In this document: piece by piece, positions 41,636 through 48,767 of the stretch
Layout: each line of letters opens with the position of its first letter
Numbering within the stretch: the stretch's first letter is position 1
Source of the DNA: Rodentibacter rarus
GTDB taxonomy: Bacteria > Pseudomonadota > Gammaproteobacteria > Enterobacterales > Pasteurellaceae
Direction: 5' to 3'
Length of the DNA stretch: 48,767 nucleotides
Assembly (NCBI RefSeq): GCF_001998965.1
Contig: NZ_MLHJ01000035.1
Coordinates: 1 to 48,767, forward strand
Translations under genes and position numbers: made by a program
The notes under the pieces: generated by a model
Told to the model about the DNA's origin: nothing
Database searches by the model: none
What the model saw: only the letters and a program-made list of their open reading frames with translations

Positions 41636-41657
41636 TTTCTCGATCAAGATCGCAAAA
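41636..41657 (+). promoter_or_regulatory. CRP-S (Sxy-dependent) competence site
   Basis: Two ten-base halves, TTTCTCGATC and GATCGCAAAA, flank AA. The right half is a perfect match to the competence-type CRP-S dyad; the left has two mismatches. The C at the key position (GCGA rather than GTGA) marks CRP-S instead of ordinary CRP. It lies 76 bases before the DNA ligase start. Confidence 0.8.
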
Positions 41658-41682
41658 TACATTTAAAACACTTTGAAAAACA

Positions 41683-41691
41683 ACCGCACTT
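41683..41691 (-). repeat. Uptake signal sequence upstream of the DNA ligase
   Basis: ACCGCACTT followed by TTTTAG, in the leader of the ligase gene. Confidence 0.9.
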
Positions 41692-41733
41692 TTTTAGTCT
41701 TTAGCCAATTTTGACCTACCAACAAGGAATCTT

Positions 41734-42555
41734 ATGAATTTACTCCGCGCTATTCTTATATTGTTTGTTAGCATAAAAGCTTATGCCGATATTGATGTCA
41801 TGCTTCTAAAAAACTATGAAAATCAAAATATTGAAGGCTGGGTGATGTCCGAGAAACTCGATGGGGTTCGTGGTTACTGGGATGGAACACAACTATTAAC
41901 ACGACAAGGGCAACGACTTTCCCCATCGGCCTACTTTATCAAAGATTTTCCACCTTTTGCTATTGACGGAGAATTGTTTAGCGAACGTAATCACTTTGAA
42001 GAAATTTCCTCCATAACAAAATCTTTCAAGGGGAATCGTTGGGAAAAACTCAAACTCTATGTGTTTGATGTGCCTGATGCGAAAGGGAATTTATTTGAGC
42101 GGCTTGATGTGTTGAAAACCTACCTTTCCTCTCACCCTACGCCCTATATTCAAATCATTGAACAAATCCCGGTACGAGACAAAGCCCATTTGTATGAATT
42201 TCTTAAAGAAGTGGAAGCTCAACAGGGGGAAGGCGTGGTAGTGAGAAATCCCCATGCGTCTTATGAAAAAAAGCGTAGTGCACACATTCTCAAACTAAAA
42301 ACCGCTTACGATGAAGAATGTACGGTCATTGCTCACCACAAAGGTAAAGGACAATTTGAAAATGTGATGGGATCATTAACCTGCCAAAATCATCGGGGAG
42401 AATTCAAAATTGGTTCGGGATTTAATCTTAATGAACGTGAAAATCCCCCATCAATCGGTTCGGTTATTACCTATAAATACCGAGGCGTAACAAGTTCCGG
42501 CAAACCTCGATTTGCCACTTACTGGCGGGTAAGGGAAAGTCATCAAATAAAATAA
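41734..42555 (+). CDS. ligA: Periplasmic ATP-dependent DNA ligase (Lig E type)
   Basis: Minimal ATP-dependent ligase that seals nicks through a lysine-AMP intermediate. A signal peptide (about 1-18, cleaved after AYA) suggests export. Nucleotidyltransferase motif I is K41-LDG-VR; motif III FAIDGELF (about 74-81), IV GEGVVVRNP (about 159-167) and V LKLKT follow, then an OB domain (about 190-270). 273 residues, as for the Haemophilus enzyme. It lacks extra DNA-binding domains. In H. influenzae the homologue belongs to the competence regulon, consistent with the CRP-S site here. The substrate in the periplasm is unproven. Converges on miaB. Symbol follows Haemophilus usage; not the NAD ligase. 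Confidence 0.93.
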   Translation: MNLLRAILILFVSIKAYADIDVMLLKNYENQNIEGWVMSEKLDGVRGYWDGTQLLTRQGQRLSPSAYFIKDFPPFAIDGELFSERNHFEEISSITKSFKGNRWEKLKLYVFDVPDAKGNLFERLDVLKTYLSSHPTPYIQIIEQIPVRDKAHLYEFLKEVEAQQGEGVVVRNPHASYEKKRSAHILKLKTAYDEECTVIAHHKGKGQFENVMGSLTCQNHRGEFKIGSGFNLNERENPPSIGSVITYKYRGVTSSGKPRFATYWRVRESHQIK

Positions 42556-42576
42556 AGGCCGGTATAACACCAGCCT
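42556..42576 (-). terminator. Terminator between ligase and miaB
   Basis: AGGC-C-GGT and ACC-A-GCCT pair with one mismatch around a five-base loop; T-rich sequence follows on the minus strand. Serves miaB mainly. Confidence 0.65.
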
Positions 42577-42583
42577 ACTAGAA

Positions 42584-44008
42584 CTATCCGTGATAACGCC
42601 CTACACCGAGTTCATCTTCTTTTCGGGTTCGGTTCATCACTTCTTGTGGTGATTGGGCAATACGTAATCCCATTTCCTCTTCAGTGCGCACCACTTCGCC
42701 ACGTAAAGAATTAGTATAGACATCGGTGATTTTCACATCGACAAATTTTCCAATCATCGCCGGTGAACCTTGGAAATTCACAATGCGGTTCGTTTCCGTT
42801 CGACCGGTCAGTTCCATAATGTCTTTTTTCGATGGGCCTTCCACCAACACCCGTTGCTCTGTTCCCAGCATACGACGGCTAAATTGTGCAGCTTGCTGAT
42901 TAATGCGTTCTTGCAAAACATATAAGCGTTGTTTTTTCTCTTCTTCCGTCACATCATCAGGCATATCGGCGGCCGGTGTTCCCGGACGGGCAGAATAAAC
43001 AAAACTAAAGCTCATATCAAAATTGACTTGTGCAATAAGATTCATAGTTTGCTCAAAATCTTCTGCAGTTTCTCCCGGGAAACCCACAATAAAGTCAGAG
43101 CTGATTTGAATATCCGGACGAACTGCGCGTAGTTTACGAATAATGGATTTATATTCTAATGCCGTATGGCTACGTTTCATCATCGTCAATACCCGATCCG
43201 AACCGGATTGAACCGGTAAATGCAAGAAACTCACTAATTCCGGTGTATCACGATAGACATCAATAATATCATCGGTAAATTCAATAGGATGGCTTGTGGT
43301 GAAACGCAAACGGTCAATACCGTCAATGGAAGCCACTAAACGAAGTAATTCGGCAAAACTACAAATCTGCCCGTCATGAGTCGGTCCACGGTAGGCATTC
43401 ACATTTTGACCGAGCAAATTCACTTCACGCACGCCCTGTTCTGCCAATTGGGCAATTTCAAAGAGAACATCATCCACCGGTCGGCTGACTTCTTCACCAC
43501 GGGTGTAAGGCACCACACAGAAGGTGCAATATTTGTTACAGCCCTCCATAATGGAAACAAAAGCAGTCGGTCCTTCTGCACGAGGCTCCGGTAAACGATC
43601 AAATTTTTCAATTTCAGGGAAGCTGACATCCACCACCGAACTTTTGCCACCACGAATTTGGTTAATCATTTCCGGCAATCGGTGCAGGGTTTGCGGCCCA
43701 AAAATAATATCCACATAAGGGGCACGATAGCGAATATGCTCTCCCTCTTGCGATGCCACACAACCGCCTACCCCTATCACTAAATTCGGATTATTCTTTT
43801 TTAATTCTTTCCAACGTCCTAACTGATGAAAGACTTTTTCTTGGGCTTTTTCACGAATAGAACAGGTGTTTAATAATAATACATCCGCTTCTTCGGGAAT
43901 GTCGGTCAATTCAAGTCCATGGGTGCTTAACAACAAATCCGCCATTTTTGACGAATCATATTCATTCATCTGACAGCCCCAAGTTTTAATATGTAATTTT
44001 TGCGTCAT
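42584..44008 (-). CDS. miaB: tRNA-2-methylthio-N6-isopentenyladenosine synthase MiaB
   Basis: Radical-SAM methylthiotransferase that modifies A37 of tRNAs reading UNN codons. The UPF0004 domain has cluster cysteines C12, C49 and C83; the radical SAM cluster is C157, C161 and C164 in [15 protein letters not shown] domain closes the protein (about 380-445). 474 residues, normal. Monocistronic, ending at a shared terminator. Firm. Confidence 0.97.
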   Translation of the reverse strand: MTQKLHIKTWGCQMNEYDSSKMADLLLSTHGLELTDIPEEADVLLLNTCSIREKAQEKVFHQLGRWKELKKNNPNLVIGVGGCVASQEGEHIRYRAPYVDIIFGPQTLHRLPEMINQIRGGKSSVVDVSFPEIEKFDRLPEPRAEGPTAFVSIMEGCNKYCTFCVVPYTRGEEVSRPVDDVLFEIAQLAEQGVREVNLLGQNVNAYRGPTHDGQICSFAELLRLVASIDGIDRLRFTTSHPIEFTDDIIDVYRDTPELVSFLHLPVQSGSDRVLTMMKRSHTALEYKSIIRKLRAVRPDIQISSDFIVGFPGETAEDFEQTMNLIAQVNFDMSFSFVYSARPGTPAADMPDDVTEEEKKQRLYVLQERINQQAAQFSRRMLGTEQRVLVEGPSKKDIMELTGRTETNRIVNFQGSPAMIGKFVDVKITDVYTNSLRGEVVRTEEEMGLRIAQSPQEVMNRTRKEDELGVGRYHG

Positions 44009-44189
44009 CTTTCCAAAATTATCATCAATCCAATAAAAACAGTCGGCTATTGTACAAATTTGTCCCCATTCTTACCAGCCAAATTTACTTCAGCTATGTT
44101 TGAAAGTAAAAAGAGCGGCCATTTTTAGAAGCCTTTCCCAAAATTAAACGAAATGTTAACCGGTTAAGAGGCTGCGCTTTATGGCTAAA

Positions 44190-44702
44190 TGATCTGCCCC
44201 CTTCAAAAAAAGTGGGACCAAACTTCAACTCACTAAGGGCAGATTTTTTTATGGCTAAATATAACCAATTTTTCAAACAGCAAGTGATCGAATTTATCTC
44301 AATACAATTCTCTGACACGCAAGCAATTTCATCTCAAAGAGATTACGTTAAGACATCGAGAAACCCAATTTAATCAACATAAAATCAATAACTTAGAAAC
44401 ATTAGGTCACAAAAAGTCGATTCTCCTGAATTGAAATCCACCGTTATACAATCCGTTAAAAATGGACGATTTTCTATAGGAAATTCATCCCTTTATTTTG
44501 GTATTCCCGATACCAGTGTGATTAACCAATGGTTGAACGCCTTTGAAAAACAAGGTATAAACCGTTTATTACCCAAACCAAAAGGTCACCTATCAATGAA
44601 ACCGACATCCCCTTATAATGCTGCCAAAACCTGAAACGAAAGAAGACCACCCGTGTTAAACCCTATACAATACAGGTCTCATCTTTCAATGAAGGGAATC
44701 TA
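44190..44702 (+). mobile_element. Decayed IS3-family element, internally deleted
   Basis: The left end (from 44190, TGATCTGCCCCCTTC...) and a degenerate right end (about 44676-44702, GTCTC...GAAGGG...) are imperfect inverted repeats. Between them only 460 bases remain, holding a broken OrfA; the OrfB transposase with its DDE core is missing, so the element cannot move on its own. It lies between miaB and the AEC transporter and may have replaced the original spacer. No convincing target duplication was seen. Confidence 0.7.
44251..44634 (+). pseudogene. Transposase OrfA remnant (IS3 family), frameshifted
   Basis: Starts MAKYNQFFKQQVIEF, a typical helix-turn-helix OrfA N-terminus. The reading then shifts by one near 44305-44312 (continuing SLTRKQFHLKEITLRHRETQ), returns to the first frame near 44418 (SPELKSTVIQSVKNGRFS), and reads on through VINQWLNAFEKQGINRLLPK to a stop at 44632. 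Downstream bases in another frame (MLPKPETKED) extend the similarity, pointing to a third shift near 44610. At least three lesions, so it is an old remnant. Identified from memory of the family pattern, not by search. Confidence 0.75.
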
Positions 44703-44774
44703 ACTTTGAGGTTAGAACAAAGTTAACCGCACGTTTATTTGTGCGCTTTATCACAAAAAAATTTCTTACACATT

Positions 44775-45704
44775 ATGGATATTGCATTTTTACTCGGTAG
44801 CAAAATTATTGAACTCACCCTTATTGTCTTAATGGGATACGGGCTGGTAAAAACCAAACTGTTAAAATCAGAAGACAGCAAACCCCTCTCTATTATTGGA
44901 CTTTACATTATCAGCCCGGCTGTAATGATCGAAGCCTTCCAAATTGACTATACGCCCGAAATTCTCCAAGGGTTAATGCTTTCTCTTGGAATGGCGATAT
45001 TTTTACACATCATTCTCATTGCCACAGGAAGTGGGCTAAAGCGTCTGCTAAAACTCGATCCCATTGAACACGCTACCGCCATTTATTCCAATTCCGGTAA
45101 CTTGATTATACCCATTGTGATGTCGCTTTTCGGGAAAGAATGGGTCATTTATGCCAGTTGCTTTATTGTGGTACAAACCTTTTTATTCTGGACACATTGC
45201 CGCTTGATCATTGTTGGAAAAGGCAATCTAAGCCTGAAAGTGATGTTGAAAAATATCAATATGTGGTCAATTTTTATTGGCGTTATGCTCTTTGCCTTTC
45301 AAATAAAATTACCGGCCTTTATTAACGGTACACTTTCTTCCGTTGGCGTTTTCATCGGTCCAAATGCGATGTTAATTGCCGGAATGTTAATCGCCTCTAT
45401 TCCACTACGCACCATTTTTTCATCAAAACGTATCTACTTAATCACCGCACTTCGCTTAATGTTGATCCCGATTTTCCTTTTGGTGATTATCAAACTCTGT
45501 GGTTTTTCCGATTGGGTAGAAAATGGCGAAACCATTGTTATGATCAGCTTTCTTGCCACCACCAGCCCTTCCGCTGCCACGGTCACGCAAATGGCATTAA
45601 TTTTCGGCAACAATGCTCAAAAAGCCAGTGCGATTTATGGTGTCACGACTTTCCTTTGCGTGTTTACTATGCCGCTTGTGATTGCGCTTTACCAACTGTG
45701 GTGA
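44775..45704 (+). CDS. AEC-family transporter
   Basis: Membrane protein of the auxin efflux carrier family (E. coli YfdV, malonate and malate carriers). About ten hydrophobic segments in two blocks separated by a more polar centre; conserved features are the N-terminal LMGYGLVKTKLL, the NSGNLIIPIVMSLFG segment (about 99-113) and ATTSPSAATVTQMALIFG near the C-terminus. I start at 44775 (309 residues, MDIAFLL), which fits the family better than the ATG 36 bases upstream. No ribosome site is obvious. An uptake signal (45444-45452) reads Thr-Ala-Leu. Substrate unknown, probably a small carboxylate or amino acid. Confidence 0.85.
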   Translation: MDIAFLLGSKIIELTLIVLMGYGLVKTKLLKSEDSKPLSIIGLYIISPAVMIEAFQIDYTPEILQGLMLSLGMAIFLHIILIATGSGLKRLLKLDPIEHATAIYSNSGNLIIPIVMSLFGKEWVIYASCFIVVQTFLFWTHCRLIIVGKGNLSLKVMLKNINMWSIFIGVMLFAFQIKLPAFINGTLSSVGVFIGPNAMLIAGMLIASIPLRTIFSSKRIYLITALRLMLIPIFLLVIIKLCGFSDWVENGETIVMISFLATTSPSAATVTQMALIFGNNAQKASAIYGVTTFLCVFTMPLVIALYQLW

Positions 45705-45799
45705 AATAAACGAAAAACAAGGACACAGGCTGTGGAGCCCTACACATAAATCCCAAATCAAGTTTGTGCAACATCGCGATGATGCCAAGGATGAGGTAA

Positions 45800-45808
45800 A
45801 AGTGCGGT
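45800..45808 (+). repeat. Uptake signal sequence in the hairpin-rich spacer
   Basis: AAGTGCGGT preceded by AA and followed by CATAAAAT. Confidence 0.92.
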
Positions 45809-45863
45809 CATAAAATCAGAAGGATTTTGAACCTTGGCTTTGCCAGCAGTTCCGAAGGAACAA

Positions 45864-45884
45864 ATAAATCACCCAGTGATTTAT
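45864..45884 (-). terminator. Terminator of the YgjV-like gene
   Basis: Nine-pair stem ATAAATCAC / GTGATTTAT with a three-base loop, seven bases after the stop of the minus-strand gene and followed by a T-rich stretch on that strand. Confidence 0.65.
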
Positions 45885-45890
45885 GAGTCA

Positions 45891-46136
45891 TTATTTTAAC
45901 GTTTTTGAAACGGTCTGTTCTTTTTTCAAACAGTAAAGTTGATAAAGATTGACGAAAACAAGAAAAGCATTCAACACTGCTACAGGATAAGCACCAATAA
46001 TCATCCCGTAAATCACGAACAAAACGGCACCAATACTATTCACTATGCGTAAGTGAACAATAGATTTAAACAAAAATGAAACAGCAACAAAAAATGTTGC
46101 AATGTAGCCTAATAATTCAATGAGATTAAATTCCAT
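45891..46136 (-). CDS. Small YgjV-like inner membrane protein
   Basis: 81 residues with three hydrophobic segments (about 5-25, 28-48 and 51-70). The pattern LGYIATFFVAVSFLFKS...LRIVNSIGAVLFVIYGMIIGAYPVAVLNAFLVFVNLYQLY resembles half of the YgjV (Imp-YgjV) family and is also reminiscent of half-size transporters. Function unknown. It stands alone between two hairpin regions and has no operon partner. A ribosome site is not strong (GGGGCATATT before ATG). Confidence 0.75.
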   Translation of the reverse strand: MEFNLIELLGYIATFFVAVSFLFKSIVHLRIVNSIGAVLFVIYGMIIGAYPVAVLNAFLVFVNLYQLYCLKKEQTVSKTLK

Positions 46137-46206
46137 AATATGCCCCTATATTTGAGTCAAAGAAGTGTAGGCGCATAATAAAAGATTTAGAAAAAGAGGA
46201 AAAGAG

Positions 46207-46255
46207 GCGAAATAAAGGCAACCGATTGCCCAATAAAGCATTTTTTATTTCGCCT
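46207..46255 (-). terminator. Nested terminator after azlD
   Basis: An outer 11-base perfect inverted repeat (GGCGAAATAAA / TTTATTTCGCC) encloses an inner hairpin GGCAA-CCGA-TTGCC (46218-46231). It begins eight bases after the azlD stop and T-rich sequence follows on the minus strand. Confidence 0.75.
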
Positions 46256-46263
46256 TCAAAAGA

Positions 46264-46593
46264 TTAAATAAAAACGGTTTGAACCAGCACCATATAAAAA
46301 ATCGTGCCTGCCGCAATGGACAAAAACATATTCTTTTTCCAGAAATGCAACACTAACACCAACGCACCGGCAAGAAAATCCGGTATGCCGTGATAGCCAC
46401 TTAATAGATCGATATTTTTATAACAGTAGATCACTAACATCCCAAACATTGCCGCAGGCAATACTTTGCCAAGATAGCGGATATACTCGGGAATGGGACG
46501 GTTTGCCGGAAAAACCCAAAAAGGCAAAAGCCGTGTAAATTGAACGGCAAGCACACAAACGCCGATTGTGATGATATGCTCTGTTACCGTCAT
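46264..46593 (-). CDS. azlD: AzlD-family small subunit of amino acid exporter
   Basis: Small membrane partner of AzlC; the pair (YgaH/YgaZ in E. coli) exports branched-chain amino acids and probably methionine. 109 residues with about four hydrophobic segments; the stretch TRLLPFWVFPANRPIPEYIRYLGKVLPAAM is typical of AzlD. Its ATG overlaps the azlC stop by four bases (ATGA), showing translational coupling. Firm on family, substrate by inference. Confidence 0.9.
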   Translation of the reverse strand: MTVTEHIITIGVCVLAVQFTRLLPFWVFPANRPIPEYIRYLGKVLPAAMFGMLVIYCYKNIDLLSGYHGIPDFLAGALVLVLHFWKKNMFLSIAAGTIFYMVLVQTVFI

Positions 46594-47312
46594 TTTAACG
46601 ACTCCAATTTGCTTTCTAATTTAGGGCGGCGTAATGTCAATACAAGCCAAATGCTGATAAGGGTTGGGATAAGAAAATGTTGTTTGCCAACAATGAGCAA
46701 AAAAATCAAGGTGAGACCTAACCCCAACAAAGCGCTTTCGTGAGAGCTTTCTTTCATCCAGTTTTCGGCAAAAATTACCAAGAAAAGCGCCGTCATAGCA
46801 AATTCCACACCTTTTAAATCTATCGGTAAAATTTCGCCAAATACATTGCCCAATGCCGCCCCGATTACCCAATAAATGTGCAGGTATAAACTCACAAAAA
46901 ACATATACCAGCCTTTATCCAAGTGTGAGGGAATATTCGCCATATAATTCAGAGAAAAAGATTCATCCACCAAACTGCTGATTAAATACCAACGCTTTTT
47001 GCCAAGATGTGCCCCGTATTTTTCTAACATTGAAATCCCATAAAAAATTTGTCGACCACTTACCATCAACGTAATCAATAAAACGCTGAAGGGGGAAAAA
47101 GGGGCAACCAGCGCAGCAGCGGCAATAAACTCTACCGAACCGGCATAAATGAATAATGCCATCAGCATTGGATACCACACGCCAAAACCAAGGGCTTTCA
47201 TATAAATCCCGTAGGCGACCCCAAGAAATAAAAAACCGGCAAGCATCGGTGCGCTATAAGGTAATGCCACTTTCGCTGCGGCACGGATAGGATGTTGTTG
47301 AGAAAATTCCAT
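46590..47312 (-). CDS. azlC: AzlC-family amino acid exporter large subunit
   Basis: Large permease subunit of an AzlCD exporter. 240 residues with about six to eight hydrophobic segments and the family core LFIYAGSVEFIAAAALVAPFSP and LMVSGRQIFYGISMLEKY. It starts nine bases after metR, on the same strand, and overlaps azlD, so metR-azlC-azlD look like one operon. This linkage suggests the pair handles methionine, though branched-chain amino acids remain possible. Confidence 0.91.
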   Translation of the reverse strand: MEFSQQHPIRAAAKVALPYSAPMLAGFLFLGVAYGIYMKALGFGVWYPMLMALFIYAGSVEFIAAAALVAPFSPFSVLLITLMVSGRQIFYGISMLEKYGAHLGKKRWYLISSLVDESFSLNYMANIPSHLDKGWYMFFVSLYLHIYWVIGAALGNVFGEILPIDLKGVEFAMTALFLVIFAENWMKESSHESALLGLGLTLIFLLIVGKQHFLIPTLISIWLVLTLRRPKLESKLESLK

Positions 47313-47321
47313 TAACGACTC

Positions 47322-48248
47322 TTATTCTAAAACGGACAACCCCGGTAAGGTGGAAAAACTTTGAGATTTGACGGTTTGATAAAAATCCTCAACATAAGCA
47401 AGATCTTTATCTTCTTTGCGAATAGCAACGTATAAATTGCTGAATAATCCTTCTTGCGTGATTTTTCGTGCCACCACATAGCCTTTTTCAAGATAAGGCA
47501 GCGCTGCCCAATAAGGCACGGTGGCAATCCCACGGCGACTTGCCACCAATTGAATCATCGCAATGGTGAGTTCTGTGGTGCGTCGGGTTGGGTTAATTCC
47601 CTTTGGTTTTAACACTTTACGCAATAAATCCAACATATCATCCGGTACGGGATAAGTGACCCAAGTTTCCTCGGCGAAATCCTCCGCCTGCCAAACTGCT
47701 TTCTCTGCCAAAATGTGATCTTTCGAGCAAATCCCCATCATTTCATAGGAAAAGAACGGTTTGAAAACCACAGAATCATTGTCTTCAATCTCCGACACAA
47801 TGACACAATCGGCTCGATGGGAAAGTAATAAACCCACAGGATCCGTATGAAAACCGGAGACAATATCCAATTCTACCAAGCCCCAATTTTGACGAAAGGC
47901 ATCCATAGCCGGCATTAACCAATCAAAGCAAGTATGACATTCCACTGCGATTCGTAACTGCCCTGCCTCACCGTGTTTCACTCGAACTAAATCACGCTCT
48001 GCATCAATTACTTTTGGCATCACCTCATTGGCAAGACGAATTAAACGCTCTCCTGCAGCGGTAAAACGCAATGGATGACTTTTCCGTTCAAATAAGGGTA
48101 AACCAAATTGATCTTCAATGAGTTTTATTTGATGGGAAAGGGCGGATTGGGTGAGGTAAACCCGTTTTGCGGCTGATGAAACACTGCCCGTTTCTTTTAA
48201 GGCAAGCAGCGTTTTAAGATGTCGAAGTTCAAGAAATGTGGGTTTCAT
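47322..48248 (-). CDS. metR: LysR-type regulator MetR
   Basis: Homocysteine-responsive activator of methionine genes. The N-terminal winged helix is clear (LELRHLKTLLALKETGSVSSAAKRVYLTQSALSHQIKLIEDQFG, about 4-47), followed by a co-inducer domain beginning LRIAVECHTCFDWLMPAMD, which is specifically MetR-like (E. coli LRIAIECHSCIQWLTPAL). I start at 48248 (308 residues); an upstream extension to 48320 adds 24 residues not seen in the family. Regulated gene targets in this genome are not shown. Confidence 0.93.
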   Translation of the reverse strand: MKPTFLELRHLKTLLALKETGSVSSAAKRVYLTQSALSHQIKLIEDQFGLPLFERKSHPLRFTAAGERLIRLANEVMPKVIDAERDLVRVKHGEAGQLRIAVECHTCFDWLMPAMDAFRQNWGLVELDIVSGFHTDPVGLLLSHRADCVIVSEIEDNDSVVFKPFFSYEMMGICSKDHILAEKAVWQAEDFAEETWVTYPVPDDMLDLLRKVLKPKGINPTRRTTELTIAMIQLVASRRGIATVPYWAALPYLEKGYVVARKITQEGLFSNLYVAIRKEDKDLAYVEDFYQTVKSQSFSTLPGLSVLE

Positions 48249-48319
48249 TGAGTACCATTCATAACATACTGAAAATAAACGGGCAATATGATACTGAAAA
48301 ATACAGAAAATTAAAGACA

Positions 48320-48328
48320 AAGTGCGGT
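48320..48328 (+). repeat. Uptake signal sequence upstream of metR
   Basis: AAGTGCGGT followed by CAGTTTTC, the extended Hin-type form. Confidence 0.93.
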
Positions 48329-48447
48329 CAGTTTTCGGTGAATATTCGTATTATGTCGTTGGTGCACAAGTCTGATTTTGGTTTTATTTGTCAGGTACAC
48401 ATAATGTGCCCTTGCATTTCATAAAATTCTTGCGTGAAACACTGTTC

Positions 48448-48480
48448 CCCCCTCCTAACAGATGAGAGGGGGATTCTTTT
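48448..48480 (+). terminator. GC-rich hairpin with T tail
   Basis: CCCCCTC and GAGGGGG pair around an 11-base loop, followed by ATTCTTTT. No plus-strand gene precedes it, so it may be an attenuator or end an unseen transcript. Confidence 0.6.
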
Positions 48481-48621
48481 GTCATATCGCTCATTGGGCG
48501 ATTTCTACGATAGTTTTCACCTATTCTTTATGTTAGATTGAGGCTATTTCCCCCATTAAATTAAGCGCAAAATTGCCCTCCTTTCTTCAAAAAAACGGTA
48601 ATGTAAATGAATGTAAATTTT

Positions 48622-48635
48622 TTGATTTGCATCAA
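48622..48635 (+). promoter_or_regulatory. FNR box
   Basis: TTGAT-TTGC-ATCAA, a perfect match to the FNR consensus with a four-base spacer. Its centre is about 60 bases before the start expected from the TATAAT at 48676-48681, a class I activator position. Confidence 0.8.
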
Positions 48636-48675
48636 AATCAAAAATAGAATTTGTGCCGATCAAATCAAACACGAA

Positions 48676-48681
48676 TATAAT
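48676..48681 (+). promoter_or_regulatory. -10 element of the gene beyond the window
   Basis: A perfect TATAAT, about 85 bases before the window end and correctly placed for FNR activation from upstream. Confidence 0.55.
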
Positions 48682-48767
48682 AACAGCGATAAAAATGTTG
48701 TTGAAAATAAAAAACAATTGCACTGTTTTTTCGTGTGCAGATCATTTCTTGGAGTGTTTTTAATTAT

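Larger units (their letters stand above)
45705..45890. other. Hairpin-rich spacer
   Basis: 186 bases without a gene carry several dyads: CACAG-G-CTGTG (45724-45734), the perfect palindrome CATCGCGATG (45772-45781), AAAATC/GATTTT (45812-45828) nested inside CCAAGG/CCTTGG (45785-45837), GTTCC-GAA-GGAAC (45849-45861) and ATAAATCAC/GTGATTTAT (45864-45884). One uptake signal lies inside. Some of these can terminate the two convergent genes, but that does not explain all of them. Confidence 0.6.
48249..48767 (+). promoter_or_regulatory. 519-base regulatory region without a gene
   Basis: Contains an uptake signal, a GC-rich terminator-like hairpin, a second small hairpin (48485-48501, ATCGCTC-ATT-GGGCGAT), a doubled ATGTAAAT (48601-48618), an FNR box and a TATAAT. 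It ends in a GGAG ribosome site and AAT-TAT at the window edge, so a plus-strand gene probably begins within a few bases outside. I see no convincing ORF here. Confidence 0.7.

Noticed and set aside
48236-48424. Possible 62-residue gene upstream of the FNR region
   Set aside because: Overlaps the metR start, contains an uptake signal, has no ribosome site or family pattern.
48485-48501. Molybdenum cofactor riboswitch ahead of the anaerobic gene
   Set aside because: Only a seven-pair hairpin is visible; the conserved core of that riboswitch is not recognisable.

Overview
The window is 48.8 kb of chromosome from a naturally competent member of the Pasteurellaceae. The nine-base core of the Haemophilus-type DNA uptake signal (AAGTGCGGT or its complement) occurs 27 times by eye, about once per 1.8 kb, where well under one copy is expected by chance. 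This is the Hin-type rather than the Apl-type signal, which points to Haemophilus, Aggregatibacter, Pasteurella or close relatives. Gene content agrees: AT-rich genes, a meso-DAP type MurE, a periplasmic ATP-dependent DNA ligase and the art/gmhA/ligase block. I cannot name the species from sequence alone.

Layout. (1) 1-7.8 kb: folE is divergent from moeA-moeB, followed by hpt, a DegQ-type periplasmic protease and gyrA, each of the last three with its own terminator or promoter. (2) 7.9-14.4 kb, minus strand: a complete phosphate regulon, phoU then pstS-pstC-pstA-pstB-phoB-phoR, with PhoB-type boxes in front of both phoU and pstS. (3) 14.5-17.4 kb, minus: a UshA-type 5'-nucleotidase directly followed by pheA. 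(4) 17.5-35.8 kb, minus: the complete division and cell wall (dcw) cluster, transcribed as mraZ-rsmH-ftsL-ftsI-murE-murF-mraY-murD-ftsW-murG-murC-ddlB-ftsQ-ftsA-ftsZ-lpxC. It has MraZ-type repeats in front of mraZ and a strong terminator-like hairpin between mraZ and rsmH. (5) 35.9-41.5 kb: a short CstA-family transporter, a small zinc-ribbon membrane protein, the arginine ABC transporter artPIQM and gmhA. (6) 41.7-44.0 kb: the periplasmic DNA ligase, preceded by a competence-type (CRP-S) site, converging on miaB. (7) 44.0-48.8 kb, the accessory-looking end: a decayed IS3-family remnant, an AEC-family transporter, a hairpin-rich spacer, a YgjV-like membrane protein, a metR-azlC-azlD operon, and a 500-base regulatory region with a perfect FNR box whose target gene starts just outside the window.

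Most of the window is conserved core genome. The regulatory layer is more informative than the gene list: Pho boxes, an ARG box overlapping the artP -35, CRP, CRP-S and FNR sites, MraZ repeats and a possible sigma-E promoter can all be read directly. I found no CRISPR array, prophage, rRNA, tRNA or toxin-antitoxin or defence system, and nothing I would call a wholly new system. The best leads are the mraZ-rsmH attenuator, the CRP-S controlled ligase, a MoeB lacking all its zinc cysteines, the metR-azlCD linkage, and the structured spacer at 45.7-45.9 kb.
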